From Spirosoma utsteinense (GTDB lineage: Bacteria; Bacteroidota; Bacteroidia; Cytophagales; Spirosomataceae), in contig NZ_VFIA01000013.1 in the NCBI RefSeq assembly GCF_014282275.1, forward strand, positions 1-64,000: a DNA stretch of 64,000 nt, in the 5' to 3' direction. The position numbers were made by a program, and so were the translations under genes. This document shows positions 45,585 through 54,207 of this stretch, one piece after another. The notes below the pieces were generated by a model. It did no database searches, was not told the origin of the DNA, and saw only the letters and a list, made by a program, of their open reading frames with translations. Positions within the stretch are counted from its first letter, which is position 1. Each line of letters opens with the position of its first letter.

Positions 45585-46724
45585 ATGTTCGATACAGTAT
45601 TTATACTCTTTGTGCTTTGCCTTAACGTTGTCATCTGCGAATGGCTCGCTAAAAAACCAGGTTTCAGTCAAATTGGGACGGCCTTACTCGTTATTTTGGT
45701 GACCGCAATCGAGGCTAATGTCGGCATTATACCCACAACCGAAACACCGGCTTATGAAGGCATATTTGGCTATCTGGCTCCCTTCGCGCTGTTTTTATTG
45801 CTGCTGAGTGTCAATCTGAAAGACCTGCGCCAGGCAGGTTTGCCCATGTTGACCATGTACCTGATTGGATCGGTGAGTACGATCATCGGCGTTCTTACCA
45901 GCGTCTGGTTGTTCTCGGCACCCGAAACGGTGGGCAACCTGTATTATGCCCTGGCCGGTATGTTCACGGGAACCTACATTGGGGGCAGCATAAATTTTCA
46001 TGCGGTGGCACTGCATTATGGCGTCTCTAAAGCGGGCAACCTGTTCATTGCCGCCACGGCTGCCGACAACATTATGACCACCCTCTGGATGGTACTGACG
46101 CTGGCGATTCCCCGTTTTCTGCAACGCCGGTTTCCCCGTCAGTTACCCACGGCGGCACCGGTAAACGGGGCGGTAGCCACGACCTATACGGACGCTGAAA
46201 CCATGAATCCTGGCGATCTGGGGACGTTACTGGCTATGGGACTGGGCGCTATCTTTGTGTCCAAACAGCTGGCGACCCTTGTCCCTGCTATTCCTTTTGT
46301 ATTGATCCTGACAACCGTGGCGCTGGTGCTGGCGCAATTTCGACGGGTCAATAACCTGCGCGGCAGCCGATTACTTGGCCTTTTCTGTATCTATATCTTT
46401 CTGGCTGTCATTGGAGCCTATTGCGATGTGGCAGCCCTGGTTCGTGATGGCCGGCTGGCTGTCATCTTATTTGGTATGATTCTCGTTCTGGTGTTGATCC
46501 ATTCGTTTATTCTCTTCGGGATTGGCGCTTTGTTCAAACAGGATTGGGCCCTGCTCGGTATTGCCTCCCAGGCCAACATTGGCGGAGCCACCTCTGCTCT
46601 GGCCCTCGCCAAAAGCCTTAACCGCCCGGATTTACAGCTTCCGGCTGTGCTGGTCGGTACGCTGGGAAACGCCATTGGTACTTACCTGGGCATTTTGGTG
46701 GCCGAGATGCTGAAGGCGAGCTAA
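45585..46724 (+). CDS. DUF819-family membrane protein
   Basis: A 379-residue integral membrane protein with about ten hydrophobic helices. GMFTGTYIGGSINFHAVALHY in the middle and QANIGGATSALALAKSL near the C-terminus are the two inverted-repeat motifs of the DUF819 (YjcL-like) family, thought to be transporters related to glutamate or sodium symporters. The substrate is unknown. It is divergent from susC and ends at a terminator before the sulfur operon. Confidence 0.87.
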   Translation: MFDTVFILFVLCLNVVICEWLAKKPGFSQIGTALLVILVTAIEANVGIIPTTETPAYEGIFGYLAPFALFLLLLSVNLKDLRQAGLPMLTMYLIGSVSTIIGVLTSVWLFSAPETVGNLYYALAGMFTGTYIGGSINFHAVALHYGVSKAGNLFIAATAADNIMTTLWMVLTLAIPRFLQRRFPRQLPTAAPVNGAVATTYTDAETMNPGDLGTLLAMGLGAIFVSKQLATLVPAIPFVLILTTVALVLAQFRRVNNLRGSRLLGLFCIYIFLAVIGAYCDVAALVRDGRLAVILFGMILVLVLIHSFILFGIGALFKQDWALLGIASQANIGGATSALALAKSLNRPDLQLPAVLVGTLGNAIGTYLGILVAEMLKAS

Positions 46725-46742
46725 AACCAGCACCACTATACT

Positions 46743-46774
46743 TTGTAAGTTTGCAGCACATTTCCGTACCTTTG
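46743..46774 (+). promoter_or_regulatory. Promoter of the sulfur assimilation operon
   Basis: TTG at 46743 and TACCTTTG at 46767 are 21 bases apart, matching the Bacteroidota consensus. Transcription would start near 46780, about 90 bases before the first gene, with a hairpin in the leader. Confidence 0.5.
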
Positions 46775-46806
46775 TCCCACTTCTAACCTGAATATCTGGT
46801 AAAAGC

Positions 46807-46831
46807 AGCGGCACTTCAGTGTGCCGCTTTT
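46807..46831 (+). terminator. Terminator-like hairpin in the operon leader
   Basis: AGCGGCAC and GTGCCGCT form an 8-bp stem with a six-base loop, followed by TTT. It could end the DUF819 transcript or, since it follows a good promoter, attenuate the sulfur operon. Confidence 0.6.
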
Positions 46832-46873
46832 CATAAGTAAAATAATCTATTAAGTCGATAGAATTTAGGCACT

Positions 46874-47953
46874 ATGCAACAAGACGAGGCAGTTTCGGCC
46901 AATTCGGTAGGTCCGCCCCCTCCAGAAGCCGCCTTACCCTTTGATCTGAATGGTCTGACCATCAGCCTCCACGGCAACGAAGGTATCTCCCCCGAGCAGG
47001 TGGCGGCTATCCAGTCTACATTTCCGCAGGTCAGGATCATCACACCCGACGCAGCAACCAACCCATTACTTCGGCGTCGTACCCGCACCGAGATAGCTAT
47101 CTACGTCTTTGCGTCCCTGGCGCTGATGGTTGTCGGGCATCTTGTATTTAGTTACGTTACGCTGGAACGACTGACGGTGTTAGCGGGCACAATGGACCTG
47201 ACGCCCGACATATTTTACTTCATCATGGCGGGTTTCGTCGCTCAGATGATCGACGGGGCGCTGGGCATGGCCTACGGGGTAACGGCTACCACGTTCCTGA
47301 CAAGCGTGGGAATAAGTCCGCTCTTTGCTACGGCCAGTGTACATAGTTCCGAAATTTTCACCTCTGGCGTGTCGGGGTACATGCACCTCAAGTTTGGCAA
47401 CATCAACAGCAAACTGTTTAAGGCGGTGCTGATTCCCGGTGTCATTGGAGCCGCACTGGGTGCTTATCTGATTACGGAAATTTCTGATCTGGATATTGTA
47501 GCCAAGTACCTGTCGCCCGCTATTTCGGTGTACACGGCCATCCTGGGTATTTTGATTCTCAGAAAAGCGTTAACAAAGCGGATTAAAAAAAGACCGGTCC
47601 GCAATATAGGCCTGCTGGCCTGGTTTGGCGGGTTTGTCGATGCCATTGGCGGGGGTGGCTGGGGCCCTATCGTGAATTCTACGCTGATCGCTGCAGGCCG
47701 GCATCCGCGCTATACCATCGGGTCGGTCAATCTGGCCGAATTTTTCGTGTCGTTTGCGTCGTCGGTGGTGTTTGCTATGTTTGCAGGACTGGGTAACTAC
47801 GGGCTGGTGATCGTCGGGTTGATTCTGGGCGGTATGATTGCCGCTCCCATTGCCGCCCACTTAGCCCAGAAGCTACCCGTCAAGACCATGATGGTACTGG
47901 TCGGGCTGGTTGTCATCCTGGTCAGTTTGCGGAAGATTATTCTATTCTTTTAG
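46874..47953 (+). CDS. TauE/SafE-family sulfite or organosulfonate exporter
   Basis: A 359-residue membrane protein with about eight helices. MAGFVAQMIDGALGMAYGVT and GFVDAIGGGGWGPIVNSTLI are the twin repeats of the TauE/SafE family, which moves sulfite, sulfoacetate or related anions. An N-terminal extension of about 70 residues before the first helix (FDLNGLTISLHGNEGISPEQ) looks like a small soluble domain. It is the first gene of the sulfur assimilation run, which supports a role in sulfur compound transport. Confidence 0.88.
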   Translation: MQQDEAVSANSVGPPPPEAALPFDLNGLTISLHGNEGISPEQVAAIQSTFPQVRIITPDAATNPLLRRRTRTEIAIYVFASLALMVVGHLVFSYVTLERLTVLAGTMDLTPDIFYFIMAGFVAQMIDGALGMAYGVTATTFLTSVGISPLFATASVHSSEIFTSGVSGYMHLKFGNINSKLFKAVLIPGVIGAALGAYLITEISDLDIVAKYLSPAISVYTAILGILILRKALTKRIKKRPVRNIGLLAWFGGFVDAIGGGGWGPIVNSTLIAAGRHPRYTIGSVNLAEFFVSFASSVVFAMFAGLGNYGLVIVGLILGGMIAAPIAAHLAQKLPVKTMMVLVGLVVILVSLRKIILFF

Positions 47954-48037
47954 TTTCTGTTGGCAGCGTTGCTATAGACTATCGACGTTCCTTTATATAC
48001 GCTACTTTACCCGAACCGGGCGGTTCGGTAATACTCT

Positions 48038-49243
48038 ATGAAAAAACAGACCAAAGCCATCCGTACCCAGGCGAAGAAATCGCAGAACCGGGAGCATTCC
48101 GTACCCTTATACCTAACGTCCAGTTTTGCGTTTGAAAGTGCCGAACAGGGTAAAGCGCTATTCGAAGAGAGTGAAGAAGGCAACATTTATTCGCGCTTCT
48201 CCAACCCCAACGTGTCGGAGTTCGTCGATAAAGTGTGCATGCTGGAAAATGCCGAGGATGGTATCGCCACCGGTACGGGCATGGCGGCCGTTTTTGCCAG
48301 TATGGCGGGCCTGCTGAAGTCGGGCGATCACCTCGTTGCCTGCCGGGCCCTGTTTGGATCGGCGCATCAGATTATTACGCAGATTTTAAGTAAGTGGGGT
48401 ATCACGCATACCTATGTCGACGCTACGGCTACGGAGGCTGAGTGGGAAGCGGCTATTCAGCCCAACACCGGAAGACCGGTCGCCCGTATGGTCTACCTAG
48501 AAACCCCTTCCAACCCCGGCCTTGAACTGGTCGATCTGGCAATGCTGGGGCGGTTGAAGGAAAAGTACGGCTTTATCCTGAACGTCGACAACTGCTTCGC
48601 CACGCCGATTCTGCAAACGCCCATCGACTTTGGTGCGGACCTTTCGATTCACTCGGCCACCAAATTTATGGATGGTCAGGGACGTGTATTGGGTGGCATT
48701 GTTGTTGGTCGGGCCGACCTGATCCAGCCCATCCGGTTCTTTGCCCGGCATACGGGCCCATCCCTTTCGCCCTTCAATGCCTGGGTGCTGTCGAAAAGCC
48801 TGGAAACGCTCGATCTGCGGATGGAACGCCATTGCCGGAATGCCCAGCAACTGGCCGAAGCGCTGGAAGCGCACGAAGATGTGGCGCGGGTACTGTATCC
48901 GTTCCTCCCCTCTCACCCGCAATTTGAACTTGCGAAGGCCCAGATGTCGGCGGGAGGAGCTATTATTACGATCGAGTTAGAGGGTGGGTTCGAACGCATC
49001 AAAGCGTTTTTCGACGCACTGGAAATTGCCACGCTATCGTCCAACCTGGGCGATTCCCGAACCATCGTTACCAACCCCAACACAACGACCCACGCCAAGC
49101 TGAAACCCGATGAGAAAGCCGCCCTCGGCATTACGCCCGGTCTGGTCCGTATTTCAGTGGGTCTGGAAGCCATCGACGATTTGATCAGCGATTTCACGCA
49201 GGCAGTAGAAAAATCGGCAGATGCCTTAAAAGAACAGGTTTAA
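48038..49243 (+). CDS. metZ: O-succinylhomoserine sulfhydrylase
   Basis: A 401-residue PLP enzyme of the Cys/Met metabolism family that combines an activated homoserine with sulfide to make homocysteine. It has YSRFSNPNVSEFVDKVCMLE, the cofactor region YLETPSNPG and Lys209 in HSATKFMDGQGR that forms the internal aldimine. The pattern around Lys and GTGMAAVFA fits MetZ better than cystathionine gamma-synthase. It lies between the TauE-like and Gfo/Idh genes, consistent with using the sulfide produced by the downstream cys genes. A hairpin (CCGAACC/GGTTCGG) just upstream is not a recognisable SAM riboswitch. Confidence 0.92.
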   Translation: MKKQTKAIRTQAKKSQNREHSVPLYLTSSFAFESAEQGKALFEESEEGNIYSRFSNPNVSEFVDKVCMLENAEDGIATGTGMAAVFASMAGLLKSGDHLVACRALFGSAHQIITQILSKWGITHTYVDATATEAEWEAAIQPNTGRPVARMVYLETPSNPGLELVDLAMLGRLKEKYGFILNVDNCFATPILQTPIDFGADLSIHSATKFMDGQGRVLGGIVVGRADLIQPIRFFARHTGPSLSPFNAWVLSKSLETLDLRMERHCRNAQQLAEALEAHEDVARVLYPFLPSHPQFELAKAQMSAGGAIITIELEGGFERIKAFFDALEIATLSSNLGDSRTIVTNPNTTTHAKLKPDEKAALGITPGLVRISVGLEAIDDLISDFTQAVEKSADALKEQV

Positions 49244-49255
49244 ACTACCATTCTT

Positions 49256-50380
49256 ATGCGCATCGGCCTCGCCATTCTTTTCGTTGCCAGTCTATTTGTT
49301 CAGCGTGCAACCGCTCAAAGCACGAAAAAACCACTCCGGGTGGGCGTGGTAGGGTTGGTTCATACGCACGTTCATGGCATTCTGTCGAAAGCGTTTCGGC
49401 GGTCGGGCCAGACGGATATTGAAATCGTTGGTATTGCCGAGCCTGACCGCGCGCTGGCCGAACGCTACGCCAAACAGTATGGCTTTCCACTGAGTCTGGT
49501 TTACCCGTCTATTGACCAGATGCTGGACAAAGCAAAGCCCGAAGCTGTTACAGATTTCGGTCGTATCGTCGACCACCTGAAAACGGTTCAGATTTGTGCT
49601 CCGCGCGGCATCCATGTGATGGTTGAGAAGCCGCTGTCGGTTAGTTTCGATCAGGCAAAGCAGATGGAAAAGTTAGCCAGGAAGCATTCCATTCAGTTGC
49701 TAACCAACTACGAAACTACCTGGTACGGCAGTAACCATAAAGCATATGCGATGGTCAATACCGAAAAAGCCATTGGTGATCTTCGCAAGATTGTGGTTCA
49801 TGACGGTCATCAGGGGCCCAAGGAAATTGGCGTGACGAATGAGTTCCTGGACTGGCTGACAGACCCGGTCGCCAACGGAGCGGGAGCGCTGTTTGACTTT
49901 GGCTGCTACGGTGCCAACCTGTCGACCTGGCTGATGCACAACCAGCGTCCGCTGTCAGTACTGGCAGTGACCCAGCAGATCAAGCCGGACATCTACCCAA
50001 AAGTCGACGATGAAGGGACGATCATCCTGACGTACCCAAAAACACAGACGATCATACAGGCGTCCTGGAACTGGCCTTTTGCCCGCAAGGATATGGAAGT
50101 TTATGGGCAAACGGGTTATGTCTTTACCGTCGATGGCACCCGGATGCGCGTACGGCTTAACGAGGACAAAAGCGAGCGCGCAGCGGAAGCGGCCCTGACC
50201 GACGCCCCTGCTACTGACCCCTTTGCCTACTTTGCCCGACTGATTCATGGAGAAACTAAACCCGATGAATTAACGTCATTAGAAAATAACATGATCGTCA
50301 TGGAGATTCTGGATGCTGCCCGCCAATCGGCCAAAACAGGCAAGGTGGTACCTCTATCCCAACGGCCTTCTGTCCGTTAA
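49256..50380 (+). CDS. Exported Gfo/Idh/MocA-family oxidoreductase
   Basis: A 374-residue NAD(P)-dependent oxidoreductase. A signal peptide (MRIGLAILFVASLFVQRATAQ) is followed directly by the Rossmann start RVGVVGLVHTHVHGIL, then IVGIAEPD and VEKPLS, where the Lys is the usual catalytic residue, and a C-terminal beta-sheet domain. Exported members are frequent in Bacteroidota and act on sugars or glycans. Its place 12 bases after metZ and before cysH suggests co-transcription, but no sulfur role is known for the family. Confidence 0.85.
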   Translation: MRIGLAILFVASLFVQRATAQSTKKPLRVGVVGLVHTHVHGILSKAFRRSGQTDIEIVGIAEPDRALAERYAKQYGFPLSLVYPSIDQMLDKAKPEAVTDFGRIVDHLKTVQICAPRGIHVMVEKPLSVSFDQAKQMEKLARKHSIQLLTNYETTWYGSNHKAYAMVNTEKAIGDLRKIVVHDGHQGPKEIGVTNEFLDWLTDPVANGAGALFDFGCYGANLSTWLMHNQRPLSVLAVTQQIKPDIYPKVDDEGTIILTYPKTQTIIQASWNWPFARKDMEVYGQTGYVFTVDGTRMRVRLNEDKSERAAEAALTDAPATDPFAYFARLIHGETKPDELTSLENNMIVMEILDAARQSAKTGKVVPLSQRPSVR

Positions 50381-50422
50381 TCAGACCAAAACGAGCCGGC
50401 AATTTCCCGGCTCCTCATCCAT

Positions 50423-51154
50423 ATGATTGCTGAACCGACTCATACACTCGAAAGCCTGACCGAACAACTCCATGGTCTGAGCAATGTTGATGCCCTGCGG
50501 ACACTGGCTGAGTTATTCCCCGGCGAGGTCATTTTCTCGACCAGCCTGGGCTACGAAGATCAGGTGATTACCGACCTCATTCTGGCGAATGACATCCCTA
50601 TCAAGATTTTCACCCTCGATACAGGTCGGATGTTTGCAGAGACGTATTCGGTCTGGAAAAAGACGAACGACCGATACGCCACGAAGATCGAAGCGTATTT
50701 TCCCGACAGAGCCGCCGAGGAAACACTGATGACCACCAAAGGCCCCTACAGTTTCTACGACTCGGTCGAGAACCGGAAAGAGTGCTGCGGTATCCGTAAA
50801 GTAGAACCGCTGAACCGGGCCCTGAAGGGGCAGAAGATCTGGATTACCGGCATTCGCGCGGAGCAGTCGGCCAACCGGCAACGTATGCCCCAACTCGAAT
50901 GGGACGCGGCCCACACCCTCTACAAATTTCACCCTTTGATGGACTGGACGTTCGACGAGGTGAAGCAGTATATAAGCGACAACAACGTGCCCTATAATCC
51001 GCTCCACGACCGGGGGTTTGTCAGTATTGGCTGTCAACCCTGCACGCGTGCTATCCAGGCTGGCGAAGATTTCCGGGCGGGCCGCTGGTGGTGGGAGGAC
51101 AACTCGAAAAAAGAATGCGGATTGCATAGTCACGAAGAAGCATTCAAACCATAA
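50423..51154 (+). CDS. cysH: Assimilatory APS reductase (CysH family)
   Basis: A 243-residue thioredoxin- or glutaredoxin-dependent reductase that makes sulfite. The catalytic Cys232 is in KKECGLH at the C-terminus. Cys121-Cys122 (ECCGIRK) and Cys204/Cys207 (GCQPC) are the [4Fe-4S] ligands that mark the APS-using type, in contrast to the PAPS-specific enterobacterial enzyme. This fits the absence of an APS kinase gene or domain in the window. The PP-loop region is STSLGYEDQVITDLI. It precedes cysD on the same strand. Confidence 0.94.
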   Translation: MIAEPTHTLESLTEQLHGLSNVDALRTLAELFPGEVIFSTSLGYEDQVITDLILANDIPIKIFTLDTGRMFAETYSVWKKTNDRYATKIEAYFPDRAAEETLMTTKGPYSFYDSVENRKECCGIRKVEPLNRALKGQKIWITGIRAEQSANRQRMPQLEWDAAHTLYKFHPLMDWTFDEVKQYISDNNVPYNPLHDRGFVSIGCQPCTRAIQAGEDFRAGRWWWEDNSKKECGLHSHEEAFKP

Positions 51155-51252
51155 CCAGTGAAATCGAACCACCGAAGCGGAGCAACTACGTGTGAGGGCG
51201 AAGCCATCAGGCCAGCTCATACACTTATTCACTCTTTTCACTCATTAAGAAA

Positions 51253-52155
51253 ATGAAGTTAGATTATTTAGATCAGCTCGAATCCGAAGCCATCCACATT
51301 ATGCGGGAGGTAGCCGGACAGTTTGAACGGCCCGCGCTTTTGTTTTCGGGCGGTAAAGATTCCATTACCCTGGTGCATCTGGCCCTGAAAGCCTTCCGTC
51401 CGGGCAAATTTCCGTTTCCGCTGGTACACATCGACACGGGCCATAATTTCCAGGAGGCCATCGACTACCGGGATCATCTGGCCGACAAGATTGGCGAGAA
51501 GCTCATCGTTCGTTATGTGGAAGATACCATTCGCGAAAAAAAATTAAAGGAACCCACCGGCCGCAACGCAACCCGTAATGGGTTACAAACCTTTACCCTG
51601 CTCGACGCTATTGAAGAGTTTGAGTTCGATGCCTGCATTGGCGGGGCCCGGCGCGACGAAGAGAAAGCGCGGGCTAAAGAACGGGTATTCTCGGTACGTG
51701 ACGAGTTTGGCTCGTGGGACCCCAAACGTCAGCGTCCCGAACTCTGGAATCTGTATAACGGCCGGATTCATAAAGGCGAGAATGTGCGGGTATTCCCTAT
51801 CTCCAACTGGACCGAGCTCGACGTCTGGAATTACATCCGGCGGGAGAAAATCGAACTTCCCAGCATCTACTTCGCCCACGACCGCGAGCTGATCGTACGC
51901 GATGGCAAGCTGATGGCTACCGCCGGTGGCGTAATCAAACCCGAAGCTGACGACCAGATCGTGACGCGCCGGGTCCGGTTCCGCACCGTTGGCGACATCT
52001 CCTGCACAGCCGCTTCGGAATCGCAGGCCGACACACTTGAAGCGGTCATCGGCGAAATTCAGGCAACGCGTATCTCCGAACGGGGCGAAACCCGTATGGA
52101 TGACCAGCTCAGCGAAGCCGCTATGGAAGACCGCAAAAAAGGCGGGTATTTTTGA
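51253..52155 (+). CDS. cysD: Sulfate adenylyltransferase subunit 2
   Basis: A 300-residue ATP-sulfurylase small subunit that forms APS from ATP and sulfate. The PP-loop SGGKDSI spans residues 32-38; GGARRDEEKARAKERVFS and RFRTVGDISCT are family signatures, and the C-terminus GYF is typical. Its partner CysN normally follows directly, but here a two-gene toxin-antitoxin-like pair lies between them. Confidence 0.97.
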   Translation: MKLDYLDQLESEAIHIMREVAGQFERPALLFSGGKDSITLVHLALKAFRPGKFPFPLVHIDTGHNFQEAIDYRDHLADKIGEKLIVRYVEDTIREKKLKEPTGRNATRNGLQTFTLLDAIEEFEFDACIGGARRDEEKARAKERVFSVRDEFGSWDPKRQRPELWNLYNGRIHKGENVRVFPISNWTELDVWNYIRREKIELPSIYFAHDRELIVRDGKLMATAGGVIKPEADDQIVTRRVRFRTVGDISCTAASESQADTLEAVIGEIQATRISERGETRMDDQLSEAAMEDRKKGGYF

Positions 52156-52191
52156 GTTATTCTACTTACATTCATAAAAAAGACCAAGGGT

Positions 52192-52413
52192 ATGGATGCA
52201 ATTACGCTTGAGACCCAGGAGGACCGTTTCTTGATCAGTATCGGGCGGGATTACCTGGACAAGGATACCATTACTCGCCTGATTGATCGAATTAAGCTGG
52301 AGCATTTAGTTATAAAGGCTGATTTTGACCAACCCATTGAAGACATGGGCGAACGCATAAAGGCTGATTGGTGGGTTAAGAATAAGGATCGCTATCTACG
52401 GGGAGAAGCATGA
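52192..52413 (+). CDS. Putative antitoxin of a PIN-domain module
   Basis: A 73-residue acidic protein. It overlaps the start of the PIN gene by four bases (ATGA), the usual order and coupling of a type II antitoxin-toxin pair. The C-terminus (IKADWWVKNKDRYL) resembles the toxin-binding tail of small antitoxins in Bacteroidota. I see no clear AbrB or RHH fold in the N-terminal part (ITLETQEDRFLISI). Its base composition is slightly more A+T-rich than cysD and cysN. It starts 36 bases after cysD. Confidence 0.65.
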   Translation: MDAITLETQEDRFLISIGRDYLDKDTITRLIDRIKLEHLVIKADFDQPIEDMGERIKADWWVKNKDRYLRGEA

Positions 52414-52817
52414 CCTCTGTAGTGATTGACACCAATTTATTCTTTGCCGCACTTCGAACACCTAATAACTTTGTCCGCGATACGCTGGACCGTTCCGACC
52501 TCCGTTTCATTGCTCCGAATTTCCTGGTTGTTGAATTGTTTAAGTACAAAGATGAACTTGTTACTAAGTCTAAAGTGACCGAAGATGAGGTGTACGAGCT
52601 TCTATCATTGCTCCTGCATCGTATTACGTTTATTAATGAGAGTGCTGTTTCACTTGGAAATATTATTCACGCCTTTCGCCTGTGTTCGGGCGTTGACGAA
52701 AAAGACACGCCGTTTGTAGCGTTGGCTTTAGAGTATGACGCTCAACTATGGACGCGTGACCGAGAATTAAAAGATGGGTTGTCGGCAAAAGGTTTTTTTC
52801 ACTTTTTCGATGCCTGA
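52410..52817 (+). CDS. PIN-domain ribonuclease, putative toxin
   Basis: A 135-residue PIN-domain protein. The acidic residues expected for Mg-dependent RNA cleavage are visible: Asp in VVIDTNLFFAAL, Glu in VVELFKY, Asp in GVDEKDTPFVALAL and Asp in LWTRDREL. These make it a complete VapC-like nuclease fold. It is coupled to the putative antitoxin and ends nine bases before cysN, so it is embedded in the cysD-cysN transcript. Alternatively it could be a housekeeping PIN protein without toxic effect. Confidence 0.8.
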   Translation: MTSVVIDTNLFFAALRTPNNFVRDTLDRSDLRFIAPNFLVVELFKYKDELVTKSKVTEDEVYELLSLLLHRITFINESAVSLGNIIHAFRLCSGVDEKDTPFVALALEYDAQLWTRDRELKDGLSAKGFFHFFDA

Positions 52818-52826
52818 CTACTAGCT

Positions 52827-54089
52827 ATGGACCTTCTACGCTTTATAACCGCCGGATCGGTTGACGACGGCAAGAGTACGCTCATCGGGCGGCTCCTCTA
52901 CGATTCCAAATCCATCCTCGCCGATCAGCTTGAAGCGATCGAGCGCGCGACCAAAGGCCGCGACGATGGTGAAATCGACCTCGCTTTGCTAACGGACGGT
53001 CTCCGCTCCGAACGGGAGCAGGGAATCACCATCGATGTAGCCTATCGCTATTTCCAGACGCCCGCCCGTAAATTCATCATCGTCGATGCGCCGGGTCACA
53101 TTCAGTATACCCGGAACATGGTAACGGGGGCCTCGAACTGCCAGTTGGCGGTTGTGCTGGTCGATGCACGGCATGGCGTCGTAGAACAAACCCGTCGGCA
53201 CTCGCTGATTGCCAGTCTGCTTGGCATTCCGCACATTGTCGTGGCCGTCAATAAGATGGACCTGATGGGTTACTCGCAGGACGTGTTCTCTGATATCTGC
53301 ATCCAGTATGCAGAGCTGGCCAAAAACCTGAACGTACCCAACGTCACCTACATTCCGCTGAGCGCCCTCAATGGCGACAACGTGGTTGACAAATCCAGCG
53401 CCATGCCCTGGTATGAAGGACCAACCTTGCTGGAACACCTGGAAACGGTGGAGATTACCGACGTTATTTCGGACGAAGGGAAAGAAAAACCAGGCCGTTT
53501 CCCGGTGCAGTACGTTATTCGCCCTCAAACCGCCGACCTGCCTGATTATCGCGGCTATGCCGGTAAAATCACCAGCGGCACACTCCGAAAAGGCGACTCG
53601 ATAACGGTTCTGCCGTCGGGCGAAACCTCCACCATCGACGCTATAGAAATTGCCGATGAGCACTTCGACGAAGCCTCAGCCCCCATGTCGGTGGTGCTGC
53701 ACCTGGCCGACGACCGTGATATCAGCCGGGGCGACCTGATCGTTCGTTCCGACAGTCTGCCGGTCAGTAGCCAAACGGTGGAAGCGATGCTGTGCTGGAT
53801 GGATACAAAAGAGTTTAAAGTCGGCAATAAGTACGTGCTTCAGGTAGGCACCGCCCGGACGCGCTGCTCGGTGCGCGAGATTGCTTATCAACTGAACGTC
53901 AACACCTACGAGCAAAAAGAAGGGGTTGATAATCTGGTGCTTAATGATCTGGCTAAAGTGGTCCTGCGTACAGCCCAGCCCGTTAGCTTCGATCCATATA
54001 CCCAGAACCGCACAACGGGTGGCGCTATTCTCATCGACGAAACATCCAACGTAACTGTCGGTGCCCTGATGCTGGTTGGTGAAGCATAG
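52827..54089 (+). CDS. cysN: Sulfate adenylyltransferase subunit 1 (GTPase)
   Basis: A 420-residue GTP-binding subunit that drives APS formation by CysD. G1 is GSVDDGKST (residues 10-18), switch II is DAPGH and G4 is NKMD. EF-Tu-like domains II and III follow. There is no C-terminal APS kinase (CysC) fusion, in agreement with an APS-type CysH. It is the last gene of the sulfur operon and is followed by a strong terminator. Confidence 0.97.
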   Translation: MDLLRFITAGSVDDGKSTLIGRLLYDSKSILADQLEAIERATKGRDDGEIDLALLTDGLRSEREQGITIDVAYRYFQTPARKFIIVDAPGHIQYTRNMVTGASNCQLAVVLVDARHGVVEQTRRHSLIASLLGIPHIVVAVNKMDLMGYSQDVFSDICIQYAELAKNLNVPNVTYIPLSALNGDNVVDKSSAMPWYEGPTLLEHLETVEITDVISDEGKEKPGRFPVQYVIRPQTADLPDYRGYAGKITSGTLRKGDSITVLPSGETSTIDAIEIADEHFDEASAPMSVVLHLADDRDISRGDLIVRSDSLPVSSQTVEAMLCWMDTKEFKVGNKYVLQVGTARTRCSVREIAYQLNVNTYEQKEGVDNLVLNDLAKVVLRTAQPVSFDPYTQNRTTGGAILIDETSNVTVGALMLVGEA

Positions 54090-54136
54090 CGTGACGTGAT
54101 ACACCGTATTTCCCCGGACTTTTGAGGTGAAACAAT

Positions 54137-54181
54137 GCAACAAAAAACACCGCCTGATTATTGGGCGGTGTTTTTTGTTGC
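54137..54181. terminator. Bidirectional terminator between cysN and the oxidoreductase
   Basis: A perfect 18-bp stem (54137-54154 with 54164-54181) and nine-base loop. The distal arm has six T in either orientation. Confidence 0.9.
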
Positions 54182-54207
54182 AGCTATTACGCTAAGCGAC
54201 TAAAGCC

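Noticed and set aside
47954-48037. SAM riboswitch upstream of metZ
   Set aside because: Only a simple CCGAACC/GGTTCGG hairpin is present in 84 bases; no SAM-I or SAM-II core was recognised.
50391-50413. GAGCCGG/CCGGCTC hairpin before cysH as a terminator
   Set aside because: It has a 7-bp stem and no T-run, and the genes on both sides appear to be in one operon.
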